Shown here one piece after another: positions 58,531 to 64,000 of a stretch of DNA of 64,000 nucleotides. The notes under the pieces are model-generated. The model ran no database searches. It was not told where the DNA came from and was given only the letters and a program-made list of their open reading frames with translations. This DNA comes from GCA-016699445 sp964555055 (GTDB taxonomy: Bacteria > UBA10199 > JACPAL01 > GCA-016699445), in assembly GCA_964555055.1 (NCBI GenBank), contig CAZKQW010000001.1:1-64000 (forward strand). Direction: 5' to 3'. Every line of letters starts with the position of its first letter. Position 1 is the first letter of the stretch. The position numbers and the translations under genes were made by a program.

Positions 58531-59376
58531 ATGAAAAAGATGTCTTCCAAATTAGCTCCCGCCGTGCAGGAGACGACGTCTCCCGTTTTTATGGAGCGTA
58601 TTATCAAGAACTCTCGACTCTCTCTATTGGGTCAGATGACGGCAGGTCTCGCCCATGAGCTGAAAAACCCGCTCGCCGTGATTCGACTCAAACTCGACAT
58701 GATGACTTCAGAACTCGAAGAAGAATCCATCGAAACCCACCAGAGACTGACGCCTCATTTACATCTGATCGAAAAAAACCTGCAGAAGATTATTCATATC
58801 ACCGACCAGATCCGGAATTTTTCGATCATCCCGGAAGAGAAGTACTGCCGGATCAACGTTAATTTGATCTTAGCCGAGATCACGAATATCTATAGCCGAT
58901 TCTCCAAAGAATCCTACGGGACGACGATGCTGCATCTGGAAGCGACACGGCCGGAATGTTACGGGAATAAAAACCAAATCGAACAAGTATTCCTCAACTT
59001 GATCCAAAACGCGCACGAATCCTTCAAGCGCTGGGGCCAAGGATCCACCGTCACCATCAAAACGAGCGATGCGCAGAACGCGATCGTGGTCGACGTCATC
59101 GACGATGGGGCCGGAGTTTCGGCGAAGAAACGAGCGGATATCTTCAACCCCTTCTTCAGCACCAAGGAAGACGGGACCGGGATGGGGCTTGGCCTTACGA
59201 CCGTCGAAAAAATCCTCCATCATCATGGCGGCGTAATCGAGCTTCTGAAAACGGATGTGGGGGCCCATTTTCGGATCACCCTCCCGCACGATCGACGCCT
59301 GGAAATCCGCAAGGCGGCTTCCCGCCCGGTGAAGGTTCAAAAGACACACAGGAAAAAGGATGTTTATGAATTATGA
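58531..59376 (+). CDS. NtrB-like soluble sensor histidine kinase
   Basis: From ATG 58531 the protein is 281 residues with no transmembrane helix. A HisKA domain has H42 in AGLAHELKNPLAVIRLKLD. The HATPase has N-box QVFLNLIQNAHESF, DDGAGVS and GTGMGLGLTTVEKI. The short N-terminus (about 35 residues) has no PAS domain, so sensing must come from a partner or other signal. The response regulator overlaps its 3' end, so the pair is cognate. Confidence 0.92.
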   Translation: MKKMSSKLAPAVQETTSPVFMERIIKNSRLSLLGQMTAGLAHELKNPLAVIRLKLDMMTSELEEESIETHQRLTPHLHLIEKNLQKIIHITDQIRNFSIIPEEKYCRINVNLILAEITNIYSRFSKESYGTTMLHLEATRPECYGNKNQIEQVFLNLIQNAHESFKRWGQGSTVTIKTSDAQNAIVVDVIDDGAGVSAKKRADIFNPFFSTKEDGTGMGLGLTTVEKILHHHGGVIELLKTDVGAHFRITLPHDRRLEIRKAASRPVKVQKTHRKKDVYEL

Positions 59377-60739
59377 TGTTTTGATCGCGGACGACAACGA
59401 AGACCTACGCGAGTCCATCGCCGAAGCCCTACAGAAGAAAAGTTTGTCATGTTTTTCGGCGGCCGACGGAGAAGCCGCTCTTCAAGCCGTTCGTAACAAT
59501 AATTTCACCGTCGCCTTAGTCGACCTGAAAATGCCCAAAAAGACAGGCATTGAAATCCTCCAAGAGATCAAATCCCTCAATCCCCGCACCCAAGTCGTCT
59601 TGATGACGGCTTTCGGCTCCGTGGAAAGCGCCATCCAAGCTTTACGATTGGAAGCCGCGGATTATCTTTTGAAGCCTTTTTCGCTGGCGGACTTGGAGCA
59701 ACACGTCGAGGATCTCCTCAAACGCTATCAACTCCAAAAGACCGAGATCACTCCTTCCATTCGGAAGAAAAATCATTTCGTCGGCGAGTCCGCGTCCATC
59801 CGTCGCGTACAACAGCTCATCAAAAAAGTGGCGCCCACGACAACGCCCGTTTTGATTTTAGGCGAATCTGGGACGGGCAAAGAGGTCGTCGCCAAGGAAA
59901 TCCATCGGCAATCCAGCCGCACCCACAAACCTTTCATCGCGATCAACTGCGCCGCGCTTTCGGAAGGCGTCTTGGAGTCGGAGCTTTTCGGCCATCAAAA
60001 AGGGGCTTTTACGGGAGCTTACGCCCAGAAAAAAGGGCTTTTAGAGGCGGCCGACGGAGGAACCCTCTTCTTGGACGAGATCGCGGAGATTCCGACATCG
60101 CTTCAAGTCAAGTTGCTGCGCTTCCTGCAAGAGCAGGAATTTCAGCGCGTCGGAGGCACGGAAACCATCAACGTCAACGTACGTCTGATCGCCGCGACCA
60201 ACCGTAACCTCGCCCAGGAAGTGAAAGACAAAAGATTCCGCGAAGATCTTTTCTACCGATTGAACGTCTTCGAGATCCATACGCCCCCTCTCCGGGAGCG
60301 CAAAGAAGACATTCCCTTGCTCGTGGATCATTTCTTAAATCAGCAGAGCGCATCCTTGCGTCTTTCAGAGGAAGCCATGGAAGCCGTGATGCGGTATGAT
60401 TGGCCTGGGAACATCCGACAGCTCGAAAATGCCTTGGAAAGAGCCTCTGTCCTGGCCGAAAACGGAATGATCCAAGTGAATGACCTCCCCAGTAAAGTCA
60501 TCGGGAGCGATACCCGCGAAGAAGCCTTATTCATGCCGCAAAACGCCTTGACTTCGCCGCCCCTCAATCAGGAAAGCCTCATTCAGCTGGAGAAGGAAAT
60601 GCTTTTGAAGACGCTGCAGGAGAATAATTGGAACCAATCCAAGACGGCCAAAAAACTCGGAATCAAACGCGCCACCCTTCAGTACCGCATGCAAAAGTAC
60701 GGTTTTTCTAAGGAGAAGGAGAAGCCGCACATCCATTAG
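59366..60739 (+). CDS. NtrC-family sigma54-dependent response regulator
   Basis: The start at 59366 has AAAGGA 6 nt upstream; an ATG at 59360 is also in frame. The 457-residue protein has a receiver domain with phospho-acceptor D53 in VDLKMP. The AAA+ domain has Walker A GESGTGKEVVAKEI, GAFTGA (sigma54 contact), Walker B GGTLFLDEIAEI and the arginine finger region FREDLFYRLN. A Fis-type HTH (NWNQSKTAKKLGIKRATLQY) completes it. It activates RpoN promoters when phosphorylated by the adjacent kinase. It overlaps the convergent surface gene by 32 nt. Confidence 0.95.
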   Translation: MNYDVLIADDNEDLRESIAEALQKKSLSCFSAADGEAALQAVRNNNFTVALVDLKMPKKTGIEILQEIKSLNPRTQVVLMTAFGSVESAIQALRLEAADYLLKPFSLADLEQHVEDLLKRYQLQKTEITPSIRKKNHFVGESASIRRVQQLIKKVAPTTTPVLILGESGTGKEVVAKEIHRQSSRTHKPFIAINCAALSEGVLESELFGHQKGAFTGAYAQKKGLLEAADGGTLFLDEIAEIPTSLQVKLLRFLQEQEFQRVGGTETINVNVRLIAATNRNLAQEVKDKRFREDLFYRLNVFEIHTPPLRERKEDIPLLVDHFLNQQSASLRLSEEAMEAVMRYDWPGNIRQLENALERASVLAENGMIQVNDLPSKVIGSDTREEALFMPQNALTSPPLNQESLIQLEKEMLLKTLQENNWNQSKTAKKLGIKRATLQYRMQKYGFSKEKEKPHIH

Positions 60740-63413
60740 CGGCCCGGTAATCGATAATTTCCATGTAGGGGCCTTGAGGGACCTCAAGAGCCTGGGCGTT
60801 TTCAAGGCAGAGATTCTTATCCCCGGAAAGATAAGGCTTTTGAGCCCCCACGCGGAGATTCTTCACCCAGAAATAACCCTCGGCATCAATTTCGGAGCGG
60901 CTCTCGCCGATCGTCATGAAAAGTTTTTTCGTCCTCTTGTAACCCTCCGGAAAGGAAAGGCGTCCTCGAACCATGCGCAAAGGCGTGACGAGGAAATCGA
61001 CGTCCAAGTTTTCGACATGACTCACCGTAACGTCTTTTTCCAAGGGTCCGGAGATTTCCACCGTGTCGGGGATGTCGGAAGGGTCGAGGGAGATCTTCGC
61101 CAGACCCGGATCGATCCCTCTTACGATCGCTTCACCTGAATTCATGGAAACCCGTCGTTGCTCTCCGGAAGGCAAACTCACGAGAACTTTAGGCCACAGA
61201 TAGACGGGATCTTCGGCGTCGATGTCTCCGTTCCCGTTCACATCCATGAAGACCTTCACATGGATCTCCGCCTTTCGGACCGTCACCGGAATCGGGACCT
61301 CGACGGGTTGCGTCTGGGTCGAACGCCCGCCGATGTTGATGTTTTGTTGGGAGGCGATGTCAACCGGTTGCTGGATACCGAGATGATTAGGATCCAAAGA
61401 TAATAGATATTGACCGGAGCGCACGTTGGAAAACTCGAAACGACCCGAGGCATCCGTCGACACGATGCGATCGCCGAGCCTTACGGGAATACCCGCCAAA
61501 GGCGTATCACCTTCGTCGTAGTAAGCACTGTAGTTTCGATCGATGAAGAGGTTTCCCTGGACAGGCTGGTTCATGCCTCCTCGGAACATGTTCCGGAACG
61601 GCGACTCCTTCTCCACGCCGGGACCGAATAAGTAACGGTAACGGAGATTGAGGGCACCGATCGTCTCGCGGGGGTCTCCGGCCAGAATGATGAAATTCGT
61701 CCCGAGGCTCACGAGATGGTTGCTGGCCAAATAATAATTCCAAGAAGGCGAGAACTGAAACTGGTGGTTCCCGTTACTCACATCCGCCTTCAGATAGCCA
61801 AATCCCATCTGGTAGAACCCGTGACGGAAATTCCAGAGGAAGCTTTCTTGGAAGAAAATGCTATCGATGCGGGAATCGCCGCGGTTGATGAGCGTTCCTA
61901 ATGAAGTCGTCGACCTGAGCGCCGGCCCCTCATGGGTGAAGCTGGAGGAAGCGGTCACCTGATTCATGAGGATGGACAAATCACCCCTCGTGTACGCGAG
62001 GTTATGTTGGAAATAATTGCCCGGCTTCACGGGATGCGTGTGGTTGACGGCAACGCTGTTCAAGAGAATTTTCGTGGCGAGATAGGCGCTTCGACTGATC
62101 CCGTATTGAACTCCGTAGCCGCGTTGAAAAGCCTGCTGCTTCCGGTAATAAAGGGTGCCGCGGAGGTTATTACTGTCCGGAAAGAGGGGGTTGTCCTTCT
62201 GAAATGAAAAATCCTGGGATACGCTGCCCCCGACGGTCGATGAACGATCCGTCAAGAGGTGTTGGTGGAAGAAGGAATAACGGTGAAGATCGTTATACGT
62301 AGGCGCCGCCAATGGAATCCTGAGCCCATGTTGGATGTAGCTGTATTTCAAGGAAGACGTCGAACGATCCGTCTCCCAGAACGGATTCGCCATTCCCGAC
62401 ACTCCCCCATCGACCCTCAACGCACTGAGGCCCAAGGAAAAATCCTTCGTCAGATGGTATTGCCCTTCGGCAAGCACTGAAGGCTTGTAGGACTCGATGC
62501 CGAGAGGTTGGTAGGCGAACGCGCTGACGGTCACGACATCCGGTTTTTGCCGTCCCGGTATGTATCGGATCGCAGAAGCGGTCGTACCGAAGATTTGATT
62601 GCTCGTATCGGAATCAAGAAGCTTCAGACTCGGCCGAACGCCGCCAAAAATATTTAGTTCCCTCTGGAACCGTGAACGAGACCGCAGGACGCTTCTAAAA
62701 GACAAGTTGGATCCTAAGAAAGCCGTACTGGAAATCACATCGTTTCCGACCCTTCCCAAGATGGTCGCCGTCTGACCAAACGTCAGGTAGCGCGTCGGGT
62801 CTTGATAACTCACGAGGGCCCCCACCCACTCGGGGGTCTCCAAGCCGTCATGCCGCATCCCAAAATTCGCGCGCAAACGCCCATGGCTCCGGATGGGATC
62901 GTCCATCTGTAGAGTGTGAGCGGTGCCGGGATCCGTGAAAAAGGTGCTTTTCGAAAAATGCGACGTATTTTGGACTTCGTAAGTGAAGTAAGGTTTGGTT
63001 CCTTGAAATCGCGGACCGACGACGGCTGAAGTCAACGAAGGCGGTACCCTCACGACCACATCCAGGAATTGAAGGGATCCTTCGCGCCAAAAGAGGATTT
63101 GAGACTTCCCGCCTCTCATGGCGGTGACGGTGATTTTGTTTCCTGCGACGCTCTCGACATGCAGGATGTCTTCATCCGCGACGAAAGCTCCACTGACATC
63201 GGTGCCCTCGAGGGTCACCGTCTTTCTTTCCCCGATGAAGATTTCGACCGGATTTGAGCTCTCGGCATGGGCGCTCGCCGAAAGAAAAGACGCCAGAAAA
63301 AGAACCGTAAAGAAACGCTTAACGGCCGACGACCACGGTCTGTTCGAGCGGAGGAAGTTTCGTATCGGAATCAACGGAGGAAATGATCGCTTTGTAAGTA
63401 CCATTCGGAACAT
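60708..63413 (-). CDS. Surface-assembly protein: pilus-N domain, barrel-like region and SdrD-B-like domains (usher-like)
   Basis: The 901-residue exported protein has a late signal peptide (KRFFTVLFLASFLSASAHA after a 32-residue n-region; no better start was found). Residues about 55-120 (VEIFIGERKTVTLEGTDVSG, ILFWREGSLQFLDVVV) match the pilus-assembly N-terminal domain seen in CpaC/RcpA secretins. About 130-630 is a long run of amphipathic beta strands, as in an outer-membrane barrel. About 640-860 holds prealbumin/SdrD-B-like modules (GNLFIDRNYSAYYDEGDTPL, VFMDVNGNGDIDAEDP). This order resembles an usher or capsule/pilus exporter. It follows a chaperone-like gene that overlaps its start. 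Assignment is inference. Confidence 0.6.
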   Translation of the reverse strand: MFRMVLTKRSFPPLIPIRNFLRSNRPWSSAVKRFFTVLFLASFLSASAHAESSNPVEIFIGERKTVTLEGTDVSGAFVADEDILHVESVAGNKITVTAMRGGKSQILFWREGSLQFLDVVVRVPPSLTSAVVGPRFQGTKPYFTYEVQNTSHFSKSTFFTDPGTAHTLQMDDPIRSHGRLRANFGMRHDGLETPEWVGALVSYQDPTRYLTFGQTATILGRVGNDVISSTAFLGSNLSFRSVLRSRSRFQRELNIFGGVRPSLKLLDSDTSNQIFGTTASAIRYIPGRQKPDVVTVSAFAYQPLGIESYKPSVLAEGQYHLTKDFSLGLSALRVDGGVSGMANPFWETDRSTSSLKYSYIQHGLRIPLAAPTYNDLHRYSFFHQHLLTDRSSTVGGSVSQDFSFQKDNPLFPDSNNLRGTLYYRKQQAFQRGYGVQYGISRSAYLATKILLNSVAVNHTHPVKPGNYFQHNLAYTRGDLSILMNQVTASSSFTHEGPALRSTTSLGTLINRGDSRIDSIFFQESFLWNFRHGFYQMGFGYLKADVSNGNHQFQFSPSWNYYLASNHLVSLGTNFIILAGDPRETIGALNLRYRYLFGPGVEKESPFRNMFRGGMNQPVQGNLFIDRNYSAYYDEGDTPLAGIPVRLGDRIVSTDASGRFEFSNVRSGQYLLSLDPNHLGIQQPVDIASQQNINIGGRSTQTQPVEVPIPVTVRKAEIHVKVFMDVNGNGDIDAEDPVYLWPKVLVSLPSGEQRRVSMNSGEAIVRGIDPGLAKISLDPSDIPDTVEISGPLEKDVTVSHVENLDVDFLVTPLRMVRGRLSFPEGYKRTKKLFMTIGESRSEIDAEGYFWVKNLRVGAQKPYLSGDKNLCLENAQALEVPQGPYMEIIDYRAANGCAASPSP

Positions 63414-64000
63414 CCTTAAACGACGGCTGGAACAAGATCTTCATCGTCGCCCCCGGCAGCAGGAATTCGGATCTTTCCATCTTCATCCGAGTGACGACCT
63501 TTTTTTCGGAATCCAAAAGAATCAATAAAGCGTTAAGTTTGATCTCGGCATTACCCGTATTCTTGATTTCCGCGGCGGCGCTGGGCGCCTGATTACCTTT
63601 TGGCCGGATTATTTCAATTTTTTTCAATGAATAAGCCTGTTTTTCCGTTCCTGTGATATGGCATTTAATCGTCATCGCGATCGCCGGTTGGAGTCCGAAT
63701 CCGACGTTGACCTTATACTCTTGCTGCTTCTTTTCTTCGGGGGACGGGAGACCGGGGGATGCGTTGGAAATATTGATTCCCGTGTACTGGGTTCCCGTCA
63801 GAGTCACCGGGACGTCGAGAAAAATGCTCACGTTTTTGGAGCTATTCGCCGGTATTTGCACCTCGGGGGCTTCGAGCGTGAGGTGCCGCGAGAGATGATC
63901 GGCCGGCAAACCCGCAATGGGTTTGTAGGAAAAACCCGACCTATCGTCGACGACGAGACCTAAAGCTTCCATCTTGAATCGGCTCGCGATCGAAGCGGGA
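63319..64000 (-). CDS. PapD-like pilus-chaperone-type protein, truncated by window edge
   Basis: The frame is open to the right edge (an ATG at 63972 is preceded by in-frame SIASRFK), so the N-terminus is outside the window. The visible 226 residues form two beta-sandwich-like halves: LTLEAPEVQIPANSSKNVSI, FLDVPVTLTGTQYTGINIS, and a second half with SAAAEIKNTGNAEIKLNALL and LLPGATMKILFQPSFKDVPNG. The arrangement recalls periplasmic fimbrial chaperones or COG1470-type beta-sandwich proteins. It overlaps the barrel protein gene by 95 nt, implying coupled synthesis and joint action in surface-structure assembly. Confidence 0.6.
   Translation of the reverse strand, partial: PASIASRFKMEALGLVVDDRSGFSYKPIAGLPADHLSRHLTLEAPEVQIPANSSKNVSIFLDVPVTLTGTQYTGINISNASPGLPSPEEKKQQEYKVNVGFGLQPAIAMTIKCHITGTEKQAYSLKKIEIIRPKGNQAPSAAAEIKNTGNAEIKLNALLILLDSEKKVVTRMKMERSEFLLPGATMKILFQPSFKDVPNGTYKAIISSVDSDTKLPPLEQTVVVGR

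Overview
The window reads as a chromosomal segment of a Gram-negative bacterium. It encodes an OprO/OprP-type porin, an OmpA-like protein, an OMP beta-barrel, RlpA and several lipoproteins. Gly/Ser-rich secreted proteins, the lack of one continuous opp operon and the operon mix suggest a deltaproteobacterial, Bdellovibrionota or related MAG-type lineage, but the sequence alone does not fix the phylum. Most of the window is GC-rich and densely packed, with many 4-base ATGA/GTGA overlaps. The first ~3.8 kb is visibly AT-rich and foreign-looking.

Left edge (1-3832): an accessory island. It holds the remnant of an XRE-type regulator, a large GHKL-ATPase protein with a PD-(D/E)XK-like nuclease signature, and a protein with a perfect JAMM metalloprotease motif. 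The last two genes are each followed or flanked by one of two 181-bp direct repeats (2387-2567 and 3652-3832). Each repeat ends in 22 nt that fit positions 52-73 of a tRNA. I read these as tandem att-bounded cassettes at a tRNA 3' end, with no recombinase visible in the window.

3.9-15.3 kb: small secreted/hypothetical proteins with a Zn alcohol dehydrogenase, a cold-shock gene with terminator, a MEDS-domain histidine kinase, a secreted beta-helix/esterase fusion and a GST, followed by a minus-strand group yhhN-cysE-cysK-ahcY. 15.3-20.7 kb: the divergent sulfate-uptake operon (porin, sbp, cysT, cysW, cysA), preceded by a promoter/structured RNA/terminator unit. Together these form a sulfur-assimilation locus: sulfate import, O-acetylserine and cysteine synthesis, and SAH recycling.

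20.7-33 kb: fatty-acid desaturase, OmpA-like protein, TldD, patatin, RlpA, IspG, a tandem pair of DUF5995-like paralogs, a secreted matrixin with its partner, and YchF preceded by a 168-bp imperfect palindrome. 33-45.5 kb (all minus): an oligopeptide ABC transporter whose parts (oppA, B, C, D, F) are interspersed with a secreted protein, an OMP, a DUF1275 protein and a DUF3467 protein. Upstream of these lie a lipoprotein, an in-frame TlyA-TPR-lipoprotein fusion and a ParE/Phd-type toxin-antitoxin pair.

45.5-64 kb: two tandem MDR dehydrogenases; ispA-xseB-xseA; a second patatin; trmD-khpA-rpsP (rimM missing from its usual slot); an acyl-CoA dehydrogenase with long N-terminal extension; hisA-hisF-ppi-hisI-HIT; an NtrB/NtrC-type two-component pair with sigma54 GAFTGA motif; and, converging on it, a surface-structure pair (pilus-N/barrel protein plus a chaperone-like protein cut by the right edge).
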